Assembly (NCBI GenBank): GCA_030951045.1
Contig: JAUZQJ010000082.1
Span: 1-43,765, forward strand
DNA from: Mariprofundus sp.
Lineage (GTDB): Bacteria; Pseudomonadota; Zetaproteobacteria; Mariprofundales; Mariprofundaceae
Direction: 5' to 3'
Length of the DNA stretch: 43,765 nt
The position numbers and the translations under genes were made by a program. Below, piece by piece: positions 1-9,771 of this stretch. The notes under the pieces are model-generated. The model searched no databases and was not told the DNA's origin. It was given only the letters and a program-made list of their open reading frames with translations. Every line of letters starts with the position of its first letter. The first letter of the stretch is position 1.

Positions 1-1
1 T

Positions 2-82
2 ACATATCGTGAGCTTCCAGCTCGTGATCAGCTGGATCAGAACATCCGTGAACAGCTGATTGTCGAACTATATTCTAAGTAA
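2..82 (+). CDS. rpsD: 30S ribosomal protein S4, C-terminal end (partial)
   Basis: The first 26 codons read in frame up to a TAA stop and end in LIVELYSK, the usual C-terminus of bacterial ribosomal protein S4. S4 binds 16S rRNA early in small-subunit assembly and often represses its own operon. The start lies outside the window. It sits 17 bases before rpoA, the standard order of the alpha operon (S13-S11-S4-RpoA-L17), which supports the call despite the short fragment. Confidence 0.9.
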   Translation, partial: TYRELPARDQLDQNIREQLIVELYSK

Positions 83-99
83 TCATTGAGGATCCTTTC

Positions 100-1077
100 A
101 TGCAATTGATTAACCCGCGTAATATCAGCGTTGAAGAGAAAGTCCCAGGCCGATCTGCAAAGATCGTATTTGAACCACTAGAACGTGGTTATGGAACTAC
201 TATTGGTAACAGCCTGCGTCGTATGCTGCTGTCATCACTACCTGGAGCAGCTGTAACATCTGTTACTTTTGATGGTGTTGCGCATGAATATGATACTATC
301 AAGGGTGTACGTGAAGATGTTATGGACATCCTCCTTACATTAAAAGAACTTGATATCCGCATGGAAGGTGATGACGCTTCTACTATCACTTTAGATGTTA
401 AAGGTACTTCCATTGTTACTGCTGGTGATATTCAGTGTCCGGCTGGCTTGATGATTCTGAACCCTGAGTTGGTTCTGGCGCATCTGAACAATGACGGTGC
501 TCTTAAAGTTGAAGCTACTGTAGAAAAAGGTCGTGGTTATGATGCGGCAAGTGAACGTGAAATTGAAGAGCGCGCAGTTGGTTCTCTATTGGTTGATGCG
601 TCCTTCTCACCTATTCGCCGTGTAGCTACCCGTGTTGATTCTGCCCGTGTTGGTCAACGTACCAACTACGACAAACTCATCATGGAAATTGAAACAAATG
701 GTTCATTGACTCCGCAAGAAGCGATCAACGCAGCGGCTGCTATTTTTGAACAGCAGTTAGCAGTATTTGTTGATTTCACGGCAGTAGATGAAGCCGTTGT
801 TGAAGAAGATAGCGATGATGGTCTCGAAATATTGCTTGCACAGCCTATCGAACACCTTGACCTGTCAGTACGTTCTATGAACTGCCTGAAGTCTGATGAT
901 GTGTTCCGTGTTGGTGATCTGGTACAGCGCAATGAGCAGGAAATGTTGCGTACACCGAACTTCGGACGTAAATCATTGAATGAGATCAAAGAAGTGTTGG
1001 AAAACATGGGACTTGAGCTCGGCATGGAACTGACCAACTGGCCACCGCAAGATGATGCGGAAGCGCTGGAAGCTTAA
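100..1077 (+). CDS. rpoA: DNA-directed RNA polymerase subunit alpha
   Basis: This is the alpha subunit that dimerises to nucleate RNA polymerase assembly; its C-terminal domain contacts UP elements and activators. The 325-residue product has the usual length. The N-terminal assembly domain (about 1-230) carries the block ending in GTTIGNSLRRMLL. An acidic linker (EAVVEEDSDDG) leads to the C-terminal helix-hairpin-helix domain (about 250-315), which contains LDLSVRSMNCLK and GRKSLNEIKEVL. A GAGGA ribosome-binding site precedes the ATG. It lies between rpsD and rplQ, as expected for a co-transcribed ribosomal operon, and nothing in it is unusual. Confidence 0.98.
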   Translation: MQLINPRNISVEEKVPGRSAKIVFEPLERGYGTTIGNSLRRMLLSSLPGAAVTSVTFDGVAHEYDTIKGVREDVMDILLTLKELDIRMEGDDASTITLDVKGTSIVTAGDIQCPAGLMILNPELVLAHLNNDGALKVEATVEKGRGYDAASEREIEERAVGSLLVDASFSPIRRVATRVDSARVGQRTNYDKLIMEIETNGSLTPQEAINAAAAIFEQQLAVFVDFTAVDEAVVEEDSDDGLEILLAQPIEHLDLSVRSMNCLKSDDVFRVGDLVQRNEQEMLRTPNFGRKSLNEIKEVLENMGLELGMELTNWPPQDDAEALEA

Positions 1078-1122
1078 GTTTCAACATAATACTGATCTAA
1101 GATTTAAAAGAGGAAAAGACAG

Positions 1123-1509
1123 ATGAGACATCGTAAACATCGTGGTTCCCTAGGCCTGGTATCTGGCCATCGTCGCGCACTATTGGCAAACCTTGCAACA
1201 GCATTGTTGACCCATGGCCGCATCGAAACAACTGAAACGAAAGCCAAAGTATTGCGTCCATACGTAGAAAAATTGATCACTTTGGGTAAACGTGGCGACT
1301 TGCATGCCCGCCGTCAGGCGCTTGCTAAGCTACGTTATCGTCCAATTGTAGATCACCTGTTCGGTGATGTTGCAACAGCTTGTTCTGATCGTGTTGGTGG
1401 ATTCACCCGCATCATCAAAACTGGTTACCGTGCTGGTGATGCTGCTCCAATGGCAATCATCGAGTTGGTTGATCAAGTTGGTACTGTAGCTGAAGAAGAA
1501 GCTGCTTAA
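1123..1509 (+). CDS. rplQ: 50S ribosomal protein L17
   Basis: L17 is a large-subunit ribosomal protein near the exit tunnel. The product opens with [11 protein letters not shown], the very conserved L17 start, followed by [14 protein letters not shown] and an [20 protein letters not shown] block. It is 128 residues, normal for the family, with a short acidic C-terminal tail (VAEEEAA). An AGAGGAAAA ribosome-binding site sits upstream. It is the last gene of the alpha operon here and is followed 21 bases later by a strong intrinsic terminator. Confidence 0.97.
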   Translation: MRHRKHRGSLGLVSGHRRALLANLATALLTHGRIETTETKAKVLRPYVEKLITLGKRGDLHARRQALAKLRYRPIVDHLFGDVATACSDRVGGFTRIIKTGYRAGDAAPMAIIELVDQVGTVAEEEAA

Positions 1510-1530
1510 TTAAACATCTATACATGTAAA

Positions 1531-1558
1531 GGCTCCGCTTCGGCGGGGCCTTTTTTTT
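1531..1558 (+). terminator. Intrinsic terminator of the alpha operon
   Basis: GGCTCCGC pairs with GCGGGGCC (one U-G pair) around a TTCG tetraloop, giving an 8-bp stem, immediately followed by eight T. This is a textbook rho-independent terminator placed 21 bases after the rplQ stop. Confidence 0.95.
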
Positions 1559-1945
1559 GTTTAATTTTCCCTCTATAGCAGCAATCACGCTAATTTGCTC
1601 ATATTCATTCTTGTTCTATTAAAATTCTTCTACTTTGTTTGACCATTTCGGTATGTCTTGTAGATCAATCGAGTCTGAGCGCATTGATTAATTGCGACCG
1701 TAACCGCGGGGCTACTTAGATCGATTCTATGGGTACACTCATGATGGATTGGAGATAAGCCTCACCGCGTTCTTTAAACAATTATGTGACTAAAGTGCGT
1801 TGCGAATTTCAGTCGGTATAAGGGCTTTCAGGCGGTTTATCGAGTCTCTTTTATGTATCTGCAGTAAATACAAATGCTGTTTGTTTAGAGGATGAAAAGC
1901 CTAGCTTAACGAAGGCGTTTATAGAGATACAAAGGGCGAGTTTAT
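1559..1945. other. Intergenic region without a supported gene
   Basis: About 390 bases lie between the rplQ terminator and the 3' end of the converging yciB gene. I see no open frame with a ribosome-binding site, no tRNA-like fold and no copy of the local dispersed repeat. One reading frame on the minus strand overlaps yciB out of frame and looks accidental. Confidence 0.5.
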
Positions 1946-2500
1946 CTATGATTCTGGTTTGTCTGTATCGCTGGCTTCTTTGAGGTAGGGCATGAGATAA
2001 ATGCTCTGCATGATGATAAATGCGAAGGTAAGACCCATCAGACCAAACAGTTTGAAATTCACCCAGGTGTCGGTGTCGAATGAGAAGGCGACGTAAATAT
2101 TGAGTGCGCCAAGTGCGATGAAGAACAGTGCCCATGCGATATTGAGCTTTGTCCAGACCAGTGAAGGGAGGGTAATGGTTGATCCCATCATACGTTCAAT
2201 AATCGTTTTTTCACCGATAAACTGGGAACCAAGGAAAATCACTGCAAATAACCAGTTGATGGCTGTTGGCTTCCACTTGATAAAATTCTCATCTTGCAGA
2301 TAGAGCGTTAAGCCACCAAAGATGGCGACCAATACCAGTGTAATGACATGCGATTTTTCAAAGCTGCCTTTCATTAGCCTGTGCGCAATTGTTTGCACCG
2401 CGCAGGCTGCTATCAGCACAGCTGTGGCAGCATAAATATCCACAGTCTTATAAACGACAAAGAATAGTACTACGGGAAGGAAATCAAACATCATTTTCAT
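1946..2500 (-). CDS. yciB: YciB/IspZ family inner membrane septation protein
   Basis: This is a polytopic inner-membrane protein of the YciB (septation protein A) family, linked in other bacteria to normal division and envelope synthesis; its biochemical role is not settled. The product starts MKMMFDFLPVVLFFVVYK, has about five hydrophobic segments, and contains the family signature KPTAINWLFAVIFLGSQF and the MMGSTITLPS block. I chose the ATG at 2500, giving 184 residues, because family members start at this point. An upstream in-frame TTG at 2536 would add 12 atypical residues. It stands alone on the minus strand, downstream of the mechanosensitive channel gene. Confidence 0.9.
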   Translation of the reverse strand: MKMMFDFLPVVLFFVVYKTVDIYAATAVLIAACAVQTIAHRLMKGSFEKSHVITLVLVAIFGGLTLYLQDENFIKWKPTAINWLFAVIFLGSQFIGEKTIIERMMGSTITLPSLVWTKLNIAWALFFIALGALNIYVAFSFDTDTWVNFKLFGLMGLTFAFIIMQSIYLMPYLKEASDTDKPES

Positions 2501-2680
2501 AAGCAGTATACGACCACAAGTGCTGACCGTTGCCAAGTTATGATGGGGTTACGTAATTGCTGCAGGGAATGTTCCGACGTGCCTGTTTGTTTGCTAATCG
2601 TTGAATTGTTATCCTCTGTACAACATTGATCTATTACCCTGCTACCTCATGTTAGCCTGCTAAAAAATATAGTTTCTCTG

Positions 2681-2698
2681 GCATCCTAGATTGGATGC
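2681..2698 (-). terminator. Possible terminator hairpin behind the MscS-type gene
   Basis: GCATCC and GGATGC form a perfect 6-bp stem with a 6-base loop just downstream of the channel gene stop. On the minus strand a run of six T follows only after about 13 bases, so it is not a canonical terminator. Confidence 0.3.
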
Positions 2699-2702
2699 TG
2701 GC

Positions 2703-3818
2703 TTATGAGGCGTCGATTGTACCACTTTCGATATGCAGGGTACGGGTAGGGAATGCAAAATCCAGATTCATCTCTTCAAGCAGGTCCATGATCAGTAAAT
2801 TCACTTCCTGACGCACTTGCAGGTAATCTGCCCATACTTTGCTGCTGGAGAAATAGTAGAGAAAAATCGATAGCGATGATGCATCAAACTCATCAAATTT
2901 TACCAGTTTGTAACTTTGATCCACTCCCGGGTGATTACTAAGAATTTCTTCAATACCGGCGATGGCGGCTCTCATTTGCGCTGGTGTTGTATCGTAGGTC
3001 AGGCCAAGGCGCATGCTGATACGGCGCTCGCTTCGGCCATCAATGTTATCAATGACCATATTGGCGAGTGCCGAGTTGGGTACATTGACCAGTGTTCGTT
3101 CAAAGGTGCGAATACGGGTAGAACGGAAGCCTACCTCTTGGACAACACCTTCAAATTCGGACGTTTTAATCCAGTCGCCAACCATGAAGGGGCGATCAAC
3201 GAGAATCATGATAGAACCGAAAATATTAGAGATAGTGTCTTTTGCAGCCATGGCGATGGCGATACCACCAATGCCGAGTGAAGCAATCAGGCCTGAAATC
3301 GAGTAGCCCATGTTCTGTGCGATAACCAGTACAGCGGTCAATACAAGGAATACTTTGAGTGTTTTGGCGATGAAGGGTACGAGTTGATCATCCAGAGATG
3401 ATTCGGTCTCTTTGGCCCGTTCAGTGAAATATGCAGACAGTCCTTCGAGTAAGCGCCATAAAAACCATACACCAATAAAGATGCTGACGATGCGACCGGC
3501 ACTATCGAAAAGCTCGATGATAGGAAAAGTTTCGGCAGGTGGATTAAGCAGGTGTACCGAAATTAATGTGCCAATGACAAAGATTAACATGCTGCCGGGC
3601 CGTTCAGCGGCTTCAAGCAAGACGTTATCGAGCTGTGTTTCTGTGCGCGAAGTGATTTTTTGTGCGATATTATGAAACAGTTTGACGATATAGCGCTGTG
3701 CAACAATGGTTATAAACAGCGCTGTGATGGCTAACAACCAGTGAGCCAGTGTAATATCAAGCCAGGTCATTTCAAACCAGCTCGTGTCAATCAAGTTGTT
3801 CGGCCAAAGTGTGTCCAT
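2703..3818 (-). CDS. MscS-family small-conductance mechanosensitive channel
   Basis: This is an inner-membrane channel likely to release solutes on hypo-osmotic shock. The 371-residue protein has N-terminal transmembrane helices, then the pore-lining helix rich in Gly and Ala (SLGIGGIAIAMAAKDTISN), then the beta domain with VDRPFMVGDWIK and the VGFRSTRIRTFERTLVNVPN block typical of MscS. The C-terminal cytoplasmic domain extends to the end. An AGGAG site sits 2 bases before an ATG at 3821 and 5 bases before a second ATG at 3818; the second has better spacing. A GTG further upstream at 3836 lies too close to the AGGAG to use it. It is longer than E. coli MscS (286 residues) because of an extra N-terminal membrane part. 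Confidence 0.93.
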   Translation of the reverse strand: MDTLWPNNLIDTSWFEMTWLDITLAHWLLAITALFITIVAQRYIVKLFHNIAQKITSRTETQLDNVLLEAAERPGSMLIFVIGTLISVHLLNPPAETFPIIELFDSAGRIVSIFIGVWFLWRLLEGLSAYFTERAKETESSLDDQLVPFIAKTLKVFLVLTAVLVIAQNMGYSISGLIASLGIGGIAIAMAAKDTISNIFGSIMILVDRPFMVGDWIKTSEFEGVVQEVGFRSTRIRTFERTLVNVPNSALANMVIDNIDGRSERRISMRLGLTYDTTPAQMRAAIAGIEEILSNHPGVDQSYKLVKFDEFDASSLSIFLYYFSSSKVWADYLQVRQEVNLLIMDLLEEMNLDFAFPTRTLHIESGTIDAS

Positions 3819-3967
3819 CATTTCTCCTACAAACACGCAGGATGATAACGGCTACTCCAGCCTGCGCTAGTGTGCACTACAGAAGAGGAACTGGCAGTTG
3901 TTATTGACGAGTGTGAGGTGCCTTTCTATGCTGGTGATGTGTTTAATGGAAGGGAAGGAGTAAGGCT

Positions 3968-4258
3968 ATGGCCGAATCGGCAATGCAGGCAATGATTGAA
4001 GACAATGATGCGTTAGCTCGATTGATCGGGCGACGCGTACGTTATTTGAATGAAGAGTACGAGGTTACCGATTTGTTGCCCGAAGAAGGGCTGATGATCC
4101 TTTCATCAGATGATGGCTGTGATGTACAGGAAGATAGTTATGGGCGTGCGCACAGGCTGGTTCCAAAACGTCAAAACCTGAAATTTCGGGATGCTGAGGG
4201 AAATCCGTCCAGCGTCTGGGATGAACTTAGTTTTCTTGATGGGCCTCTACTGCGCTAG
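3968..4258 (+). CDS. Small conserved-looking hypothetical protein
   Basis: The 96-residue product is not one I can name. It is acidic and soluble, with no membrane segment. The middle part, GRRVRYLNEEYEVTDLLPEE, followed by short hydrophobic strands, suggests a small beta-barrel or SH3-like fold, which is inference only. It is credible as a gene because an AAGGAG site lies 7 bases before the ATG and codon use looks like that of its neighbours. It is divergent from the channel gene and followed by the first dispersed repeat element, so it is probably a single-gene transcript. Confidence 0.7.
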   Translation: MAESAMQAMIEDNDALARLIGRRVRYLNEEYEVTDLLPEEGLMILSSDDGCDVQEDSYGRAHRLVPKRQNLKFRDAEGNPSSVWDELSFLDGPLLR

Positions 4259-4273
4259 TTTTTCATACGAAAG

Positions 4274-4413
4274 TATCACCACGAAGGCACAGAGGTAATG
4301 CAGCATAGCCGTTGCAAACACAGTATCCTGTTTCTTTCTGTGTTGTATTGAATACCCATTAGAGGTTTTTGATTCTTCTTCGATTACCCTTCTAACTGTG
4401 TCTCTGCGGTTAA
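4274..4413. repeat. Dispersed A/B inverted-repeat element, copy 1
   Basis: This is the most diverged member of a four-copy family. The B arm (4274-4299) reads TATCACCACGAAGGCACAGA. The A arm (4384-4413, read on the minus strand) begins TTAACCGCAGAGACACAG. The A arm ends one base before the stop codon of rodA, a minus-strand gene. The arms are separated by about 85 bases of unrelated sequence. No open frame or transposase is inside. Confidence 0.6.
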
Positions 4414-5520
4414 CTATGCCAACGGACTGCCGGGGCGTTGCCAGGGAATTTTCTCATGTGATTCAATGGCTACACGCATAACAAGGCCGAGTGCTGCAAG
4501 CATGGTTACCAGCGCTGAACCGCCATAGCTAATAAAGGGTAGCGGTAAGCCAACAACAGGAAAGATACCGGATACCATGCCGATATTCACGGTGATGTAG
4601 AGGATGAATATCGAGGCAATACCAATGCACAACATCGAAGCAAAGCGACTGTGGGCGCGTTGAGCAATCAACAGAATACGTGAAATTAAGGTGGCATAGA
4701 GTCCCAGCAACAAGATGACAGCAATTAGCCCACCTTCCTCAGCCAGCACAGAAAAGATGAAGTCGGTATGTTGCTCGGGCAGAAAGTGTAAACGTGCTTG
4801 TGTGCCCTGTAGAAACCCTTTGCCGAACAGGCCGCCGGAACCGATCGCAATACTTGATTGTATGACATGGTAACCAGCCCCTAATGGATCTGATTGGGGA
4901 TCTAGCAGGGTAAGTACGCGTTGCTTCTGATAATCATGCATGAAATGCCAGAGTACTGGGAGTGAAGCTATACCTAGTACGAGAGCCGCTGCGAATATGC
5001 GCCACGGCAGACCTGCGGCAATGAGTAGTGCGATGGTAGCGAATAACAGTACCAGCGTTGTGCCAAGGTCAGGTTGGGAGAGGATCAGTGCTGCGGGTAC
5101 GGCAACCAGCAGTAACGGTGCGCCAATATTGACAAACCCTCTGGCTTCGCGCGTAGCAAACCAGCTTGCCAGCACAAACATCATTGCCCACTTCATAATT
5201 TCTGATGGTTGAAGATTGGTGAATCCGATATCCAGCCAGCGCCGTGCGCCCATGTGTACATCACCAATAAGTGGAACCAGCATCAGCAGTAAGAGGCCGG
5301 TGCTATACATTGGCCAGCTCACCAGTCCTAAGAACCTCAACGGTACAAAGCAGAGGATGAGAAAGCCTGTCATACCTGCGCCCCAGAATATCAATTGCTT
5401 TTGCCATAGTCCCATATCGCCCTGATAGACGGCGGCATAAAGCACGCATAGGCCTAAAGCGGCCAGACTTAACAGGCTTGCAAGCAGAACCCAATCGAGT
5501 GAATAGAGTGCGCGTTTCAT
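4414..5520 (-). CDS. rodA: Rod-shape-determining SEDS peptidoglycan glycosyltransferase RodA
   Basis: RodA polymerises glycan strands from lipid II during cell elongation, working with PBP2 and MreBCD. The 368-residue product is a polytopic SEDS-family membrane protein with about ten helices. Characteristic blocks are RRWLDIGFTNLQPSEIMKW, the loop KGFLQGTQARLHFLPEQHTD containing the functional Asp region, and the C-terminal GLPLPFISYGGSAL. Its ATG overlaps the mrdA stop as ATGA, implying translational coupling. It is the last gene of the operon, and its stop codon abuts dispersed repeat copy 1. Confidence 0.96.
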   Translation of the reverse strand: MKRALYSLDWVLLASLLSLAALGLCVLYAAVYQGDMGLWQKQLIFWGAGMTGFLILCFVPLRFLGLVSWPMYSTGLLLLMLVPLIGDVHMGARRWLDIGFTNLQPSEIMKWAMMFVLASWFATREARGFVNIGAPLLLVAVPAALILSQPDLGTTLVLLFATIALLIAAGLPWRIFAAALVLGIASLPVLWHFMHDYQKQRVLTLLDPQSDPLGAGYHVIQSSIAIGSGGLFGKGFLQGTQARLHFLPEQHTDFIFSVLAEEGGLIAVILLLGLYATLISRILLIAQRAHSRFASMLCIGIASIFILYITVNIGMVSGIFPVVGLPLPFISYGGSALVTMLAALGLVMRVAIESHEKIPWQRPGSPLA

Positions 5521-7373
5521 GAGTCTGGCCCTGGCTTGCGGATTAGATGCTTGTTGCTTGCCTGTGCATCTGATGCGCGGGATTGTTTTGTAGCTATGGC
5601 CTGAATGACTGCTGCTGCAACAGGGGCTGCGTCGCTACCGCCGTGGCCACCATGTTCAACAAATACAGCGATGGCAATTTGAGGGTTTTCATATGGAGCA
5701 TAGCCCATGAACCAGGCGTGGTCTTTATGATGCCGTAGGATATCTTTATCTATTGATTTATTTTTAGAAAGCTTAATAACCTGTGCTGTGCCCGTCTTTC
5801 CTGCCGACGTCCAGGCTGCTTTGTTGAGAGCTCTGTGTGCTGTTCCTTTATTACTTAATACTACATCACGCATGGCGGAGCGGATCATCTGAATATGTTC
5901 GGGTTTCACCTTGACCTGATGCAAGACCTTTGCCGGCGTGTGTGCCAATACCTGCGGTTTAAGAATAGAGCCTCCATTGGCAATGGCGGCAGCCAGGCGT
6001 GCGATCTGTAAAGGTGTGGTTGTTAAGGCACCCTGCCCGATGCCAGTGATCATGGTTTCACCGCGAAACCATTTTTTGCGTCGGCTCTGGGTGTTTTTGA
6101 TGGCGGCCATCATATAAGGGCTTTGGGCCGGAATAATGCCACGTGATTCGGGGGCTAGATCAATTTGTGTTTTTTCACCCAGACCCCACGCTTGAGCTGT
6201 ATCACTGATGATGCCCATGCCAAGCTGGTCCGCCAGTTGATAAAAATAGACGTCACAAGATTCGACCAGTGCCTTATGCAAGTTGACACTGTCATGACCG
6301 CGTCGTTTCCAACAATGCAATCTGCGGTCTGAAAATTCAATATAACCGGGGCAAAATGTTGACCCTTCTGCCAGATGGGAGCCGTGTTCAAGACCTGCCA
6401 GGCCCGTCACTAATTTAAACGTCGAGGCAGGAGGGTAGGCTGCCTGTGTGGCACGGTTTAGTAATGGTTTTTCCGGATTGTTCAGCCAGGATTGCCATTG
6501 TGCTGACTCAAGCCCGGTAATAAACCGGTTGGTGTCGTAACCTGGTTTGCTTAGCAAGGCAATGACGCCGCCGGAGTGAACATCCATAACGACCACTGCG
6601 CCGGTGCGCTCACCAAGCGCATCGGAAGCTGCTTGTTGGATATCCGCATCCAGGGCCAGTTGAACGGTTTCTCCCATGATTGATGGTTTGCTGTTGATTA
6701 CCGCAATGCGACGTCCAAGAGCATCAACTTCTTCACGCTGGTGGCCCAGGTGTCCATGTAACGAGGTCTCAAAAGATTTTTCTATGCCGGTGCGTCCAAT
6801 GAATTCAGATGGTAAAAATCCATCATCCACATCCCCTGCATTGGCCAGTGAAAGATATCCAATGATATGTGAGGTGAGCTCTGCAAAGGGGTATTGGCGA
6901 TAGCTGCCTGCTTCTACATTGATGCCGGGGTAGTGGTGTAGTCGGGCTGACAGTGGTGATACATCCGACCATTTCAACTTATCATCCAGTAAAACGGATC
7001 GATCCGGACGTGTATGCTTAATACGCTTGTGGAGCAGGGTGACTTTATCATCTGTCCAGTGCAGGGCATGAGCAAGTGTATGCAGCGTTGCATCTAGGTC
7101 TTTGACCCTTTCCGGAATTAATGTAACTCTGTAATCAATGTGATTAATAGCCAGGCCTTTGCCTTGGGCATCAATGATTTCACCTCTGACTGGTAAGAGA
7201 GGAATGATGTTCAGACGGTTTTGATCGGACTGCAATTGATACTTTTCATGTTCAAACCATTGCAACTGCATAATTTGAAACAGCAGCAGGCCCAAGAAAA
7301 CAGGCGTGGTCGCAAAAAAACAGACCATGCGCACATTAAAGCGCTGACGGATTTCAAGCTGCTTGTTGAGCAT
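5517..7373 (-). CDS. mrdA: Penicillin-binding protein 2 (peptidoglycan D,D-transpeptidase)
   Basis: PBP2 crosslinks peptidoglycan on the periplasmic side during elongation. The 618-residue protein has one N-terminal transmembrane helix (about 17-38) and a dimerisation/pedestal domain with PVRGEIIDAQGKGLA. The transpeptidase domain has the catalytic serine in STFK (317-320), the SxN-position motif as SCD (372-374), and KTGTAQ (KTG at 526-528). These spacings fit class B PBPs. It overlaps mreD by 20 bases and rodA by 4, so the operon is tightly coupled. A GAGG site inside mreD precedes its ATG. Confidence 0.96.
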   Translation of the reverse strand: MLNKQLEIRQRFNVRMVCFFATTPVFLGLLLFQIMQLQWFEHEKYQLQSDQNRLNIIPLLPVRGEIIDAQGKGLAINHIDYRVTLIPERVKDLDATLHTLAHALHWTDDKVTLLHKRIKHTRPDRSVLLDDKLKWSDVSPLSARLHHYPGINVEAGSYRQYPFAELTSHIIGYLSLANAGDVDDGFLPSEFIGRTGIEKSFETSLHGHLGHQREEVDALGRRIAVINSKPSIMGETVQLALDADIQQAASDALGERTGAVVVMDVHSGGVIALLSKPGYDTNRFITGLESAQWQSWLNNPEKPLLNRATQAAYPPASTFKLVTGLAGLEHGSHLAEGSTFCPGYIEFSDRRLHCWKRRGHDSVNLHKALVESCDVYFYQLADQLGMGIISDTAQAWGLGEKTQIDLAPESRGIIPAQSPYMMAAIKNTQSRRKKWFRGETMITGIGQGALTTTPLQIARLAAAIANGGSILKPQVLAHTPAKVLHQVKVKPEHIQMIRSAMRDVVLSNKGTAHRALNKAAWTSAGKTGTAQVIKLSKNKSIDKDILRHHKDHAWFMGYAPYENPQIAIAVFVEHGGHGGSDAAPVAAAVIQAIATKQSRASDAQASNKHLIRKPGPDS

Positions 7374-7764
7374 ATTGCCTCGTCAATATATGCCAAACAG
7401 GTACGCACAGGCATAGCGTTAGCAACGATGCCTGTAAGTCCCAACCCAGTGCCGGCAAAACTGCTATCGCAACGAGCATCAGTAGGATGCGTTGAGGGAG
7501 ACCAGCTCCAAGATGGTGGTCCAGGTAAATCATTGCCAATGGAATGATTGCCAAAATCAGTGCCATGGTGCCAAATGACCAATACAGAATCAAATCATGA
7601 ATCAAGGCGCAGGGTAATACCCATAGCCAGTTGTTTCGGTGCGCAAGCAGGCTGGCGAGTAGCAGTGCCAATGCCCAGTCCGGTTGACTCATCGCTGTGG
7701 AAAAAGCCAGATTAAAACTGATTCCTACAAGGGCAAGCAAGGGAATGATCGTGATAATGATCAT
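7354..7764 (-). CDS. mreD: Rod-shape-determining protein MreD
   Basis: MreD is a small integral membrane partner of MreC in the elongation complex. The 136-residue product is almost wholly hydrophobic with about five predicted helices and an ALIHDLILYW segment. Sequence conservation of MreD is weak, so the call rests on size, topology and its position between mreC and mrdA. Its start overlaps the mreC stop by 4 bases (ATGA), and its 3' end overlaps mrdA by 20. Confidence 0.88.
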   Translation of the reverse strand: MIIITIIPLLALVGISFNLAFSTAMSQPDWALALLLASLLAHRNNWLWVLPCALIHDLILYWSFGTMALILAIIPLAMIYLDHHLGAGLPQRILLMLVAIAVLPALGWDLQASLLTLCLCVPVWHILTRQYAQQAA

Positions 7765-8561
7765 GGTGAGGTAAATGTTTGAATGGAGTGCAGTTGTGAT
7801 GCAACAGCTAGCCAGCTGTCATGTTGCCAGTGTGCAATGGGTTTGGCAGATACGTTGGCAAATAGTTGCCCTGGAATGGGTTGAACATTGGTAATGACGG
7901 CAACGGCAATGCCAGCAGGGAATAGGCCGCCAGCTCCACTGGTATAAAATACCTGACCTTTTTGTGGGGCAATATCAAGAGGAATAAAGTTAATCGACAA
8001 ACTATCACCCTGGCCGCGTGCGAGCGCTGCAAGCTGTGTGCCTGGAATTGTGACAGGTACCGCCAGTGAAGCATCAAATATGGTTCTCACGGTGGCGTGA
8101 TTTGGTGAAATAGTATCAACTAGGCCAACTAAACCTTCGCTGGACACGATAACATCATCTTTTGAGACGTCGGGAACCTGTAAAATCAAACGCTGGCTCA
8201 TTGGCTCCGGGCTGCGTCCGCGTACTTTGGCCGCATGCCAGCGATAGCCAATAATATCTGAAATCTCCAGGATGCTTCTGAGCTGTCGATTCTCTTCACG
8301 CAGACTATTTACTTCCTGAATGACAGCCGCTTGATCCTGAGCTTTCTTTTCAAGTGTTAGATATTGCTGTTGCAACTTTTGTCGATCAATGAACCAGAGG
8401 TCAACCGATTGCCACCATTGTACCGGTGCATGCAGGACCTCTAAAGCTGGCCACATGCTTAACATCGCTGATGAGCCTGCAAACAAGCGGGAGATGCCGA
8501 AAAGTACGATCAGTAATACCGCGATGAGCCACAGTTTATGGCTTCGTTCTGTAAAGATCAT
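7761..8561 (-). CDS. mreC: Rod-shape-determining protein MreC
   Basis: MreC is a bitopic periplasmic scaffold that regulates PBP2/RodA. The 266-residue product has an N-terminal membrane anchor (about 10-30), a coiled coil with LEKKAQDQAAVIQEVNSLRE, then the beta-barrel domain containing VRGRSPEPMSQRLIL, SSEGLVGLVDTISPNHATVR and YTSGAGGLFPAGIAVAVI. These are standard MreC landmarks. It lies 57 bases behind mreB and overlaps mreD by 4 bases. No good ribosome-binding site is visible before its ATG. Confidence 0.93.
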   Translation of the reverse strand: MIFTERSHKLWLIAVLLIVLFGISRLFAGSSAMLSMWPALEVLHAPVQWWQSVDLWFIDRQKLQQQYLTLEKKAQDQAAVIQEVNSLREENRQLRSILEISDIIGYRWHAAKVRGRSPEPMSQRLILQVPDVSKDDVIVSSEGLVGLVDTISPNHATVRTIFDASLAVPVTIPGTQLAALARGQGDSLSINFIPLDIAPQKGQVFYTSGAGGLFPAGIAVAVITNVQPIPGQLFANVSAKPIAHWQHDSWLAVASQLHSIQTFTSP

Positions 8562-8618
8562 GAGTGATGGCTGGGGAAATAGACCATGGATGATATATTG
8601 ATTATGTCATCCATATGT

Positions 8619-9677
<1,059 letters not shown>

Positions 9678-9771
9678 CTAAGTGGCGAGGATAGTGTTAG
9701 AAGAGAGATAGGTAAAGGCGCAGTCAAATGCTTGAAAACATTGAAGAATAGTTTTTTTGGCAGTGTTTTTT

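Noticed and set aside
1851-2135. A 94-codon minus-strand frame overlapping yciB
   Set aside because: It overlaps the clear membrane protein YciB in another frame and has no ribosome-binding site or recognisable sequence.
4396-8561. Unusual gene order in the cell-shape locus
   Set aside because: mreB-mreC-mreD-mrdA-rodA is the standard order in many Gram-negative bacteria and all motifs are intact.
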